Source: Roridomyces roridus
Lineage: Eukaryota > Basidiomycota > Agaricomycetes > Agaricales > Mycenaceae
Length of the DNA stretch: 64,000 nt
Direction: 5' to 3'
Assembly (NCBI GenBank): GCA_029378245.1
Contig: JARKIF010000006.1
Coordinates: forward strand, 930,001-994,000
Positions within the stretch are counted from its first letter, which is position 1; every line of letters starts with the position of its first letter. The position numbers were made by a program, and so were the translations under genes. The notes beneath the pieces were generated by a model, which ran no database searches, was not told the DNA's origin, and saw only the letters and a list, made by a program, of their open reading frames with translations. This document shows positions 40,757-53,373 of the stretch, in pieces.

Positions 40757-41872
40757 TCACAAAACACTTCTCACTCCGTTCCTATCCGAGATAAATACAT
40801 CCGTTCCGTCGTTCACCAGATCCCGGAAGGCGGGCGCCAAAGGATCGAACGACCTTGCCAAGTCATCGTACCCTGTACTGGTGTCGACAAGGTGAAAGGA
40901 CTTCAAGGTCTCGCGTCGACGGACAAGAACGTCCAAGACCAGTTCGTACCCGCCACGATTTGCCACACGTCCATGGTATTCCAACCGTTCGAGCGCCGGA
41001 AGGATATTCACATCCGCGAGTGCATCGAACAAGACCTGCTGAATCGTGACAGGCTGTGGATGCGTTGCATAGTGACGTTCACCGCGCACTTCCAGAGCTG
41101 TGAGCGTAGGAACAAGCGCGAGGGATCGTACGAATCCATCTAGGCTCCTATCCTTCTCCACATCAATACGCAAGGAGCGGAGGGGCGGTGATGACCGAAC
41201 AAGAAAATTCAGCCAACTCGTTGAATCATTTGATAACTGATGAATATCAAGAGATTGGAGGGATGGCAATGTGAGCCACGCCAGCAATTGTGGGCGGAGG
41301 AAATTCAGAGATTGAGGGCCGGACAGGCCCACAGAGAGATGTTGAAGCGACGTATGCGTCAAGATGGGACTTGTATACCCAGGGTAGTACCCGAGGAGGT
41401 ATATTTCGGTAAGATTGAATTCCACGAGGTTCGGAGCGCCGCGCAATATGTTGACCAGGTAGTGCATGCGGGAGGGAGGGCACTGATTGATAGTGAGCGA
41501 CCTCAGGTGGGGCGAGGAATAAACGAATTGTTGCAGGTTCGCTTTCGCGAGGGAGATGTCAATTTTATGCACCCGAGGCGCGGAGTGGTCCATGAGCACC
41601 GCCAGGATTCGTCCCAGTGTCATTGGATTTGTGACGTGGCGCGAGAAAAGCGAGAACGGGGCATTGGTATTCCCTCCGTGACCGAGCCACATCTTGAGCA
41701 ACTCCGGAAACTTGATCGGTCGCACCCCTTGGTCGCTGACACTACTCCATAAGGAGGATGTCGCGAACGCAATCGACCTCCACCTGCGACTGACGCCGAG
41801 GAGGATCAAAAGGATATTACGATCGGGAGACGAGTGCACGCATTGGGTGAAGATTTCAGCCGTAATCTCCAT
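40757..41872 (-). CDS. F-box/LRR-like protein, single long exon
   Basis: Minus strand. The frame ends at 40757 and gives 371 residues from the first ATG (41872). The F-box is 'MEITAEIFTQCVHSSPDRN' with 'LLGVSRRWRSIAFATSSLWS', typical of agaric F-box proteins, followed by Leu-rich segments ('LRSLTINQCPPSRMHYLVNI', 'LQHLSVGLSGPQSLNFLRPQ', 'LERLEYHGRVANRGGYELVL'). Relatives carry an N-terminal coiled coil and start the F-box with L-P-x-E-I. Here the frame stays open upstream to a stop at 41992-41990 and reads '..AIANPAAVFP' just before the ATG, so the true start may lie in an upstream exon that I could not join with confidence. Predicted SCF substrate adaptor. Confidence 0.75.
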   Translation of the reverse strand: MEITAEIFTQCVHSSPDRNILLILLGVSRRWRSIAFATSSLWSSVSDQGVRPIKFPELLKMWLGHGGNTNAPFSLFSRHVTNPMTLGRILAVLMDHSAPRVHKIDISLAKANLQQFVYSSPHLRSLTINQCPPSRMHYLVNILRGAPNLVEFNLTEIYLLGYYPGYTSPILTHTSLQHLSVGLSGPQSLNFLRPQLLAWLTLPSLQSLDIHQLSNDSTSWLNFLVRSSPPLRSLRIDVEKDRSLDGFVRSLALVPTLTALEVRGERHYATHPQPVTIQQVLFDALADVNILPALERLEYHGRVANRGGYELVLDVLVRRRETLKSFHLVDTSTGYDDLARSFDPLAPAFRDLVNDGTDVFISDRNGVRSVL

Positions 41873-41989
41873 CGGAAACACTGCTGCTGGGTTTGCAATG
41901 GCGGAGTTTGATTCGGTGAGGGTGTGCGTTGGGGTGGTCTCGTCAGAGACGACGCTCTCCTTGTCTAGAAAGCTGATAAGTACATTGCG

Positions 41990-44900
41990 TCAACAACTGG
42001 CTGGGGAGAACATTCCGACGGGCTGCGACATGAGAATGTGAACGAGGCAATGACGAGAAAGAAGCTCTAGGAGGTGGCAGACGAAGGGCCAATGGGCCAG
42101 AAAGCTTCAGCCTGCAGGAAGTCGAGATGAGTGCTGCGGATAAGTAAGAATCAGGGGTGGTCGGAACAAATGGAAACCGAAATGCAGTGCAAGCGAGTCT
42201 GGTGTTGCTTACATCTCCTTTGTTGTACTTGCTCCGAACACTCGCATCTCGAGAGGATCACCATCGACGTCTATACTGCGCACTCCGCCGTCGATGTTGA
42301 ATCCCGCGTGTTCATCCGATTATCCGTTCTTTAAGATTATAGCTCCATCACTGATTCTTCTGTCCCCATTTGTGCAAAACTTTTTTCATCTTTCTCTCTC
42401 ATCTGACGTAGGAGCCAATAGCCTCCCTCGAGATCTATGTTCATTTTTCTCATGAACAACCACGACTCAACAGCTTTTCAGCAGCATTCTAGTTCACTTG
42501 CCGCCGGCTTGAGGCAACGTATATGTACCGGCCGGAGGTCTCAGTGTTCATCTTGATCTCACAGCAATCATCCCGGGCCAATTCGGTTTTCTTCGCTCGA
42601 TTGGTCCGCCTCATGTTATTCAACAGCCTTTGCACTGTTCTGTGGACCGCCGATGGACTTCCTATTTAACCGCAGCCCGCGCCATCGTTTTCCAATCGCC
42701 ACCCCATCTCATTCTTCCCTTGGCCCCTCACCCCCTCAATGCTCACTTTTGGTCTTTGTCTGGATTCAATGCCCTCTATGCTCCCGAGCTCTGTGGCTCT
42801 CTGTCTCTCTGCTTGCTGCTCCAGTATCTCCCGCTTGACCTTTGCAGCGACCTTGCTCCAACCACTTGTTGCCGCCACTGGACGGCTATTGAAGACGGTG
42901 GGGTCTCGGATGATGATCAATCCCGGGTCTTCGACACAGGGCCCTAAGAGCTCTCCAATTGAGCTCCTCGAGGTTGTCTGTCACTGACGCTAAATTCTCA
43001 TCGGGTCCGGGAAAACATTGAAAGTTGAATTGCAGCCTTCTGACCACAAGACCCAGCCTGCAGTCTACTCCACACAATCCTTGAACGCCGTTGTGCTTTG
43101 CAGGCTCCACCTGTCCTCCGAGTCGACTACAGCGAGCACCCGCCACTCGCCGGGTACGTTGATTCACGTGTGCCTTCATCTTTTATCCTGCCCCAGTTTT
43201 TATTTTTATTTTCCAAAATACAATGTATGATAGCGGACATCACTTTGTGACAAGTCGAAATCCCAATTTGGAAATCGTTACTGGTGACTCAAAACTGACC
43301 AGATTTTCAATTGGAGTGTAGAAATAGCATCCTAAGAAGGCCCTCTACAGATCCCTCGGAGCAGAAGTTCAAAATTCAAAGGTTTGGTTTTTCGGTCAGA
43401 GATTTCGCGCTTTTGATGGCGGCCCGGTCATAACCGGTGATAGCCGATGACAGCCGATGACAGCCGAAGGCTTTACCGTCGCCCCTACGTCCACAAAATT
43501 GTAGAATGCCCGTGTGTCAGGCTCACACATGCCAATCTGAGGTTGCTCACCCATCCCACAATCTTCATTGCTGCTCCCAGGCATCCTGAGGCCCACTTAG
43601 GTACATACAATTTCTGTTCGGCGGGTCCGAATTTCGCGCTTTTTTTCCCACGGTCAAACCTCCTCCGTTTTTTCTGAAATGAAAATTTTGCCCATAAACC
43701 ATGGTGTTCTGAGCCGGAATATACAATATTGGAGCTGCCCGGTCAAAATTACGGCTTGTCATGAAGTTTGGTCCGCTATCATACGCAGGCCGCTGCTTCA
43801 TAATGTCCTGCAGACAATTAGTGGCTGTTCCTTGGTCGTTCCCTTCAGTACTCTAGTGCTTGAGTCTTACTTGGAATTGAATTTGTTGAATTTTGTTCAA
43901 ATGAAAACTTCCGGAGCAAAGCGGAGGAATGCCTTGTTGTTTTTGAGTTTTCATAACTTTTCAACCCTGTACACTAGTCTCTTTTACAGACCCTCGACGC
44001 TCCGCGACCTGTACACCCAGTTGAAAGTTCCGGTTTGAACGGGAATTACGATTCCTAATCCGATTAGGAATCGTTCTTTTTAAACCGGGTCTTGGATTAT
44101 GATGGGGCATCAAACGATCCCCGATATCCAGTTGGAAGTCTCCTTTGATCCACTCCCCGGGACATTATGTACGAATGATTATCTGGCTGGCGTGTACCTT
44201 AAATGTCCACGGAGATGTCCTTCCTGTACGGGAGATGATGTTCCGGTCCATCTGATAGGACCATGATGCCCATCTGATAAAGATATCTGGTACACGCGGC
44301 AACATCTTCCGGTACCGATCACATCAGATATCTGTCCAGCCGACAATGATTTGATGTACAGTTGATATGACTTTCCTGTACAGAGTTTAAATATCTCTTG
44401 AACAGGTCATCGGCAGGGAGTGTTTTTGCAGAATAGAATGGTCCTCTATATGAGGGCTATTCAGGAAAAATATGCCGAAGGCCCTGTGTGCACTTCCAAG
44501 TCCGTATTTTAGGAATTTCCTGTTGGACTCAGATCAGATCAGGAATTTTGATGGGGTTGAACACTGCGATGCCACACATTTCTCAAGTGCTCCTGTAACA
44601 ATAACAGAGGTTATTGGAGCCAACTGAAACATAGTGGACTGCCAGGACTGGTGGGTTCCAAGTGGGCACACCCTCTTCCGTTGCGGAGAATACACTAAGA
44701 TGATTGATCCGCCGGAAAATGATCTTCGTGTCAAGCTGACAACCAAGTGCCAGGCTGCCTGCAGAACGGTCACCTCGAACAGAAAAACAAGAAGGAATGG
44801 GATCCTTACATTGGACTTGCGTCGGTAGTCGACCAACAAGTCAACATCGCCGCGAGGATCTTCTTCTGATGATTTGATTTCAGCTTGATTGTAGATTGAT

Positions 44901-46458
44901 GCAAATTTCGTGCCGGAACAAGCAACAGGTTGGGATCAGGGCTTTTTCATTTTTAATGAACTCCGACGACTCGATGGCATTCAAATATGGAGTTTTGGCC
45001 GTGCCGGTGCACGGGGGGACATGCCAGATAAACTCTGTACAGGAGCGCGATGACGGGGGACAGGTCAACGATCTCGGGTACCGGAAAGCGATCTCCCGGG
45101 ACATTATGTACTTTTGCATCTGGCTTCAATCTGGTTGCCGACTTGCCGCCGGGGCACGCGGTGGCTCGCTCAGCTGCGTCCCGGGAGCTGCCGCCATGCT
45201 GGGTAAGAATGGCACTCTGACACGAATAGGGCCGAGGCCGCTTCTCCTGTGTTATACCGTGCCATTGAACTTGCGCCGGAGACTACTTCCGGGAAACAGC
45301 CGCTTCATGGCCATTCAAAAGGTTTAATTTTGAGGCGGATTCTTCAACTTTCAGGTGCACCGACTGGTGCAGCACCTAAGTAAGAATCAATGACGCACGA
45401 TCTCCGCCGAGACTGACCGCAGACTCGGACTCAACTCGGACTTCAAGCCGTGCTCTTGTTGCTTCCAGCCTTTGCCGTTGACCCTCACGAGTCACACATG
45501 ATTGCTCCTGCTTCAATGAATGCCATGCAAGGGAGAAAATAGAATCGTACCTGCCAGGCGAAGCAATGGCCTCAAGCCCAGGTCTCTTGCAATCCGGGAT
45601 CGTGGCGAGTAATCCGCGCTTGAGGCCGCGTCCAAGAAGCATACAAGCCTCCTGGATGGTTGGGGCATCTAACAACATCTGACACTGGGCGCAAAGCTAT
45701 CGACATGTCACATCGACATGTGCTCACAACATGTCGCCCCCACTCCCTTCCCACTTGCCTCGACATGCGGAAAACACGTGGCTCGGCAGCATGGCGATTT
45801 CGTTCCCATTAGCTTCATTATTCTCACGAAGCATCTGATGGAAGGGATATCTCGATGGCCAGAACACATCCACGCCGAGATGCCGTGCATCACATCCGCA
45901 CGTTCCTTTTGCATAGAGAGTACTTGTTTCAGCAGGGGTCTAGATAATAAAATTCTCTTTGTATCACATGAGAGGGAAATTCACCTCACAATGCAGGTGT
46001 CCAAATTGCACAATCTCATGTTCCTCATCTCGTCCGTGCCTGATGCTTCCGAGCTGGAAAACTAAGTGCTTAAGCATTCGATCACAGACAATGATGAGCA
46101 AAGAATCAAAATCACACAGAATTTTCCTGGTCCGGGCCAACCCCTCATAGAGGTTGGAAATTTTTGTGCTGCTAAAGCGCAGTACGATTCCCGGTTGATA
46201 ATGATTATTCTGCTTGTTGCCGTATGCGCGGCACAAAACCTATTGGAGATCGATGGCAGCTGCAATCAGACCATCAATTACCTCATTAATGGACACTGAT
46301 TTGCGTGAATTCAGGCATATGTACATTCAGGGAAGCGAGAAAAAAACAGAGCCTCAGATGGAAAGCGGGCAAAAAACATTCACAAGAACATGGGTTGTGG
46401 TGACAATGTCAGTTTCAGATGTCGCCACGGCCTTCTATTGTCGTGGGGATGAGGAGGG
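41990..46458. other. Long gene-poor stretch
   Basis: No convincing gene was found in about 4.4 kb. A second copy of the palindromic block seen at 38.33 kb lies at 44048-44074 in inverted orientation. Short repeats 'gatgacagcc' (about 43445) and 'cgacatgt' (about 45700-45735) are present. Frames of 70-145 codons occur but have no recognisable domain. Confidence 0.45.
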
Positions 46459-48120
46459 ATGAAGACAGAGTCTGATTCTGAGCTCACCCACCCCTTCATG
46501 TACTCTCCCAAGCACCGTCTACGAACAGACTCAGGCTCCTCTGTTGCAACTTTGCTGCAGCCATCAAACCGAGGTGCGTACTTATCACGACTTTGCCACT
46601 TTATCTTACCAACGATGACTCACTCCAAATGCACGCACGTAGCGCCCAGAACCTCGTCTGGAACTCTGCGCGTATCATCATGGATCCTGCACGTCTCCCT
46701 GATTGCCGTCCACTTACTCCTCATCGGTATCTGGGCAGCGGGACTTGAAAACCGCGTCACCGTTTCCCTCGAAAACCAAAAATTCGCCTCTTTCTTGATC
46801 ACGACGGCCACGACTACGTTCGGGACGGTACACAGCTTGCTAGAGCGGTGTGAATTCTGTGTTTCTAATTGAGGCGCAGATATACTCCGCCCTGCTTGTG
46901 TTTGTCACACAAAGCCTATCCACTCGACACAATTTACGGATCGACCAACTGCTAACGGCGACTCACGACAATCTCGCTGCATGGTCTGGGTTGGGCGCTG
47001 CAGTCACTCATCTTTGGCGACAGCGCGCCGTTCAATCTCGAGCATCTCCCCTGGGCGTCTTCTCCATCGCATTATACCTAGGTGGTTGTCTCGGCCTCCA
47101 TATCAGCACGTCTTCGTGGTTGTCCTTGGTGACGTCGAGTACCACGTCTCCGCATGTCGCTGGAACGTTTGGCCTCCCGGTTTACGACGGCTTTTCGGAG
47201 TTCAGCTATGGCTATCCCATCGCCAGTAACGGATCCATCGACAGTGATGCTGTGTGAGTGAATCTGCACTCATCTTTCCGGCATTTACAGACTCTCGCTC
47301 CAAGCTCCGACGTCATCGATTGCTCCTCGGGGGCCTTTCAATCCCTCCAATCCGTCCTGTACGGTGCCAGAACCTCGGAGATTCGAGTCGCATGGCTACT
47401 GTCGGCGACGTGTGAGTACCTACTCAAAAAAACACAGCCTGCACTCCTCACTCACTCACTTATGTGAAGATACCTCATCCACGCGCTCAACCTCCCCGCA
47501 TTGAATCACGACAACACACTCAACGTGACTCTCCACTCTGTCGAAAATGCCCTCTCCCAACTCGTCGCTGCCATGTTCTGGACAAGTGAGTGTGCCTATT
47601 CTACTTCTCATGGGCGATGGCAGAATACATATGAACCTCGATCCACAGTGGGACATATCCCGCCCCCGCAAGACGGCGCCGAATTCTCCTACACGCAAAG
47701 CGGTCCAAACGGGACTGTACCTTTCCCCTTATCCCAAGCGCCCAAATGTCCCATATTGCTTGAAGGGAGTGCGAATATGACTGAGACGATCCCGATTGAA
47801 CGGCTTGAGGTGTATTTGTCTGCGATGCGGATTCAATTCGAAAGGCGAACTCACATCCCAACCCCGACAGCTGAACATAATCGCAGTGCGCATCCATTTC
47901 ACACCTACTGTCCTTCATCATTCTCATCCTTACTTATTTGAATAAGATCTCAAGCGGCCTAGTAATATCCCTTCTCCTCCTCGCTCTCGCTCTCCCAACT
48001 CTCGTATACCTATCACGAGGCCTCCGTGGGGTTCTCGACCACCCAATAGACGGAACAGGCATCCTCCACTCAATCTGGCTATACCGCAACCACCCCGAGC
48101 TGGAGACTCTCTTGGATTAA
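46459..48120 (+). CDS. Basidiomycete multi-pass membrane protein, premature or readthrough stop
   Basis: Eight exons (46459-46573, 46643-46827, 46880-47251, 47291-47409, 47470-47585, 47649-47809, 47871-47885, 47947-48120) give 418 residues. The family is a frequent, uncharacterised agaric transmembrane protein. Visible parts are a cytosolic N-terminus, TM1 ('HVSLIAVHLLLIGIWAAGLE'), a segment 'FGTIYSALLVFVTQSLSTRH', a further hydrophobic stretch 'FSIALYLGGCLGLHISTSSW', a large lumenal part with N-x-S/T sites, the conserved 'TLHSVENALSQLVAAMFWT', and a last TM 'ISSGLVISLLLLALALPTL'. Exon 7 is only 15 nt, but it reconstitutes the expected 'LNIIA' just before the last TM. After 'ELETLLD' a TAA (48118-48120) interrupts the frame, yet the same frame continues for 45 codons with a family-like tail ('VDEPTEVNLRAAGMIRTRL') to TAG at 48256-48258. 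Confidence 0.75.
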
Positions 48121-48296
48121 GTGGACGAGCCAACGGAAGTGAATTTGCGCGCGGCGGGGATGATTCGTACGAGGCTAGTTGGGAGTGGGAGCAGACCCAG
48201 AAAGGGAGTGGTGACGGATCAAGATAGTCTTGAGGATTTTGAGATGAGGGATATCTAGCTTTCATTTTTTGTATTTATAATGTACACATATTGAGC

Positions 48297-48910
48297 TAAG
48301 GAGAGGCACGAATATTCGCGCCATTTCATTCGCGAATACGAGTATTCATATTCGCGAGTGATGGTGGCGGTGCTATTCGTGCGAATGCGAATATCAGTTT
48401 CTGGAAAAGTTGCTACTCGCGAATATTCGTCGGGCTACCGTAAGCTCACGGAACAACCCTAAATAGGAAATTTGATGATCGGCTGATCACGGTATCATTC
48501 GGCATGCCGGCACTTGGCAATCACTTTGTAACGTATGACACTTCCCATGCAAGATTCAATGCAAAATCAGTCAATGATGTGTTCATTGCCTGTGAACATT
48601 TGTATTCACCGTTGATAGACCTCTGATAGACTGAGTGATGATTGAAGAAACACCTGTTCTCAGTCATCTCAATAAGATTACACCTTCTAAGGCCACTATG
48701 AATCAAGGATTTGTGGATTCTTAACCACCAGAGCGCATTCAAGCTTGTTGAGTGGAAATAGTTGCCACTCTCAAATACCCGTGAATACTCGCGAATGGTG
48801 CTTACTAATCCACGAATATTCGCCATCAATACTCGCGGCGAATGCGAATATCATTTCTTGAACTTTGACGAATATTCGTATTCACGAATGTATACTCGTG
48901 CCTCTCCTTA
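48297..48910. mobile_element. 614-bp non-autonomous hAT-type element with perfect 8-bp target duplication
   Basis: The terminal inverted repeats taaggagaggcacga / tcgtgcctctcctta are perfect over 15 bp. They are flanked by an exact 8-bp duplication TATTGAGC (48289-48296 and 48911-48918), the hallmark of hAT transposition. Both subterminal regions are rich in 'cgaatattcg', 'attcgcgaat' and related words in both orientations. The interior encodes nothing recognisable, so it needs a transposase elsewhere. It lies 38 bp after the extended stop of the membrane-protein gene. Confidence 0.88.
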
Positions 48911-48918
48911 TATTGAGC

Positions 48919-51900
48919 GATCCAAGACAGCGCAACGCCCCGTCTCCTGCTCTGACCGGGCAACTCAAGGTCAATGGTAATGCTTGAAGACTTGGTGGGT
49001 GGGCCGCGGCTTCGCCCGGCAGACCGAGTACTCACTTCCTTCCTTTTGTGCTTTCAGCTGGAATGTCTTATTTCAAGCTTTGTGGGAATTTTGTGCACTC
49101 AAAAAAACTGCCTTGTTGATTACTTCAGGCTCTTGTTAAGCTCAGAATTTTCAACTGCACACAGCCACAACACCACATCTCTTGATCAACGATTGATCAA
49201 AGAACAACCAGAAGCAACAATGGAGAGAATGGGCTTGGAGTCACCCCCCATTGTGTAGACAATTCTGATATTATTTGAGGTACTTCCGACAGTGTAGAAC
49301 ATCCCCGGAAAACATGAATCAAAGTCATATACAACGATATGATCACAAAGGTCTTGTACTTAATATAATTGATCGGGTAGATGTACATCCCATGCACTGG
49401 CCAAGGTTTTCCAACTGACCCTCAAATACCATGTCAGGAGGATTGTGAGCTTTTTGGGAGGCTCATGAATGAAAGAAACACGGGGTGTGTCTGAATCTTT
49501 GGTCGAAATAGTACAGTACTCCCTGTATTTATACTGTACAGAGCGAGTAAGTATCTAGCTACAGCCTACAGATAAGGATAGCATGTGAATATGCACTGCA
49601 AAGCTGTATACTAGAGAGTAGTGAGGGGACTGAATAGGGGGCAGAGTAATAAATAGAGCAACCATCACCGATGTGCAAGTGGGCGCGCCAAATCTAATTC
49701 CAACATAAAGCACAGCTGTAAAATCTATGGGTACTTACTCAAGTAACTTATCAAAGATTCAGCCCAGGAATCAGGACTACGGACGGCGGTCCAAACATGC
49801 AGATCAAAAGAAGACAAAAGGAAATGTTGACACCGGGAATCGAACGAGGAAAGTGCATCTTAAGTCACGTGAAACGGCTCGGTTTTTTTCACAAAAAAAT
49901 TGATCGCACCGAGACCTGGTACGTTCACAAATCAGATGTCCGATTACGTAAAGTACTCGGAACCAGACCTCTGCAGGCGGAGAGGGCGAGGGTGCATCGA
50001 AGTTACAAGTTGAGGTTGGAGGCGGGCGCGGCAAGTATAAGCCGAGGGTCAAGTTTCATTTGGGGAGGGTGACGTGGGTTGATTGAGTGGGAGGCGCAGT
50101 CCTTTTGGAGTGGGGTGGATGTACTCTATGTGGTTTACTTTATTATAATTATCTCCATGTGATCTAATGTAAACGACTGGGTCGGTGAAGGCCCAAGTCC
50201 ATTGGGGTGTATCAAATCCTGCGCCGTGTGGGTTCCTGGATCGCAGGCAATGTGCTCCAGCTCACAGTAACACAGACAGTTCGAGCAACTTCAATCTCGC
50301 TCGCCCTCTGTGTGTTTGTCTCGTCATCACGTCCACCAACGACAATGGCCCGTGCATTGAGCAGTACCAAGTCGACTTTGTGGGAGTTTCTTTTGAGCGC
50401 GAGGAGAACAAGACATACCAGCAAACTGTTTGAGTAAAACTTCCCAAGCGACCAGGCACTGACCATGTAGTATTGCTGCCCTGGAGAAGCAAAGGTCAGG
50501 AATATTTGGAGGACGGCGGCGACGGCTTTGTGATGCATAAGCATGGGACAAGTGTCTAGTTGTGAAGACAGTCACTTACCCGTCAAAGTCCCAGTGCCAA
50601 TGGTCCAGATCGCTCGGAGCGCCGGTAAATCACATGACTGTGGGAATGATCTGCCTTATATAGAAGGGGAGGGGGGGTCCAGCCAGGGTCGAAAAAAACT
50701 TTTCGACCCTATATCCGAAATTCGGATCCCGATGCCCCCTGGCACCAGATCTTGAAAATTGGACGTGGTGTCAAGCCCGATGGAGGGACATTGGAAACTG
50801 GTTGTGGGGTGTAGTAGGAGCACTAGGAGGGCTAGTATCAGCAGGTACAAATCAGAGTCCGAAATCAGCTTTGTTCGGCTTCGGTGGCGTGTCAAACGCG
50901 AACATGTGATCCATTTGTTATTCTGCATTTGGTTGACCCATGCTATTTGGCGTGAAATACTACAACGACTGGCCCAAATGAGCTAAAATGTTGTACAACT
51001 CCTCTTGACTATCCCTTCTTCCATCTGTGACCCAAAGCGGTGCACTTCCGGCCTCCTCAGGGCTCAGTAACATCAAAGGAAGAAATCAGTAAAATAATCC
51101 TCCCGCGTGCCCAGGATCCCTTACCTGTATGGTATAACTTGCCAGTGGGAGCTCATGGATGCCAGAAAAGCTTAGTTGACCTCAAAAAGTGGAATTCAAT
51201 GTGCAGAGTCCTCCATTCAATTTTCATTGCCAAGCTGAACATTGGGTTGAAAGTTCGGCACTTGTTCTCAGGTGTTGTGAGTGTCAATGCCATACAGAAA
51301 CTGACCAGAATGAGGCCTAGGATACTCTACTCCATTAATCCAATCCCCCAAGTACAGGAACAGAGCTACATATATGCCCCGAGACCAGACAGTGTTGTTT
51401 GTCAGGATTGATCTGTGGCCGAATTTTCCCATAGGGTCAACCATCACACCACCAAGTCTGTGCATCTTCTAGGCATCTCATAGGATCCCAAAGGGGACAA
51501 CTGATCAATCAAGACGCAGAAATATGGCTTATTGGGGCTGTTGGGAGGCTTCTTGCTGAGGCCGTATATACAGATCATGCAAAAATCAACATCAGGCAAC
51601 CACCCACCATGCACGTCTGCATGAGTTGCCTTTCTTACACTCCAGGTGTGACTCAGTGACCCACATCTACTGTATTCAGCCGGATTTTTACACCATGCAA
51701 GGCCCTATTTCAAGATCGAGGCCACCAAAGAGCCGTGGCCAAATGGTGGTTGAAGTTCTTTGACCCTGATAGGGTGTAAGGCGGTCACAGTTACCTCGCC
51801 TGTGTAATTGGGGCACTCCTTAGAATTGGAAGAGTTGCCCTATACATGCTTGAGACCTCTCATTAAAGACTACTGGCAGGCCATGAGCACCTTTGCCGTG

Positions 51901-53373
51901 TTAGTGGTCACCACTTCATTGACCAAGGGCTTCACAACCAAGCCACTTGAGACCGGATCTTTGGGCCCAGAATTGCTCAACAGACATCAAACTATCATCC
52001 AGGCCAACTCCCAGTTGCACCTGCAGCATTAAGTCCAGATAAAAGATCAAACACGTGGATTTGACGGAAACCAGATTTTAAAATGGATCACTTTCATTTT
52101 TGTGATCACTCTGCTACAGCAAGGAGAGGGTCAGGCAACTCAATATTTTACAGGTATATACTAGACCCTATAAGCTTCCTTCGAAGACCTTAACATTGCC
52201 CAGAAGTGGCGTGGCTGTGAAGCAATGCATCAAAGAATTTCAAACCACGCGTGATCCATTACTTTTTCCGAGTCAGTGTATAGCCGGGTGGCGTAAAAGA
52301 TTTGAACGATGGCAGCGATCAGGGCAGTAAGCACAGTTCCTGGGGCCCATGAAGTCCACGAGGAGGAAAGCGGAGGCACGCCCGCAAAGTCGCCATAGCC
52401 TGACCCGAATATTGAATATCTAACCAGGGTGTCAGTTGGTCAAATGGGAGCAGGTCGCTGCTGACGAGGAATGGCCCATCAACGCGGTGTCCAAAAGCTC
52501 TAAAATGAATACAGTATAGACTGTAGTCTTTGCGATGACCCGGTCGTTTGGGAATGCACAATAGTAATGGACTGACAGGTGTTAGCAAATCTTATGGGCA
52601 ATCATCTGCAACTCACAGACTTGGACAATCAACGAACCCGTGAGTCCGGAGTTTATCATCATTCCCAAGAGCTGTGGAGTGCGAGGTTACGGAAAACAGA
52701 ATTGACTGGTACAATGGGGGTGCTACCTTTGGGGCTGTTCTACCAAAGACGTCAGGGGACTGAACAAACGTGAATGAGGTAGGAAACACACACAGTTCAG
52801 CGACACTCGGGGGCATTGAGGTGGCCATTGACGATCCCGCAGCTCGAGTGGGTTATTGAGGCCTGGGTGGCGCCGTTGACGTACAGATAGAATTGTAACC
52901 AGGGCTGCCCCCCGCCTCACAGGGGATTTGACGGAAACAATATCAATTTTGCCCAGCAATGCGGCATGCGCGGTAACATGAGAGTCCCTGTCAGCGCCTG
53001 ACGGGTATGTACCTCAGAAGTTAGCTCACCATTCTAGTCGCCCGTATTTGTCCACATTACTTACTCAACAATGGAATGAAGTAGAAGTAAACGCTTCCTC
53101 CGAAGAAATGAGGCGTAGAAAATGCGATGCGAGGGGCGAAGTGGAGACGTCTGACTCCGCCGTCGAGAGTGAATGGCAAGGTACAGACATTAGTCTTCCA
53201 TGTCGGTACTCGAGAGGCAGGGTAAGTCGTCTCAGAAGCATAAAGGGTGGAGCACGGTCATAGGCTGGGATGATGGTGGTCCGGAGCAAGAGGTCGTGGG
53301 AAATGATCTGTCAAAACTGGAGCAAATAACGCGACATCACCCTCTCTTTCTCTGCCGTCGTCAGCCCTTGCGG
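48919..53373. other. Gene-poor stretch with small hairpins
   Basis: No gene was called. A B-box-like word on the minus strand is at about 49829-49841 (cgggaatcgaacg) and a hairpin (agggtcgaaaa / ttttcgaccct) at 50685-50710. On the minus strand around 52930-52640, two or three short coding-like pieces ('FYLYVNGATQASITHSS') with possible splice sites hint at a decayed gene, but I could not assemble it. Confidence 0.4.

Noticed and set aside
52319..53000. Minus-strand membrane-protein gene
   Set aside because: Short coding-like pieces exist, but I could not join them with consistent splice sites or find a start; left as unresolved.
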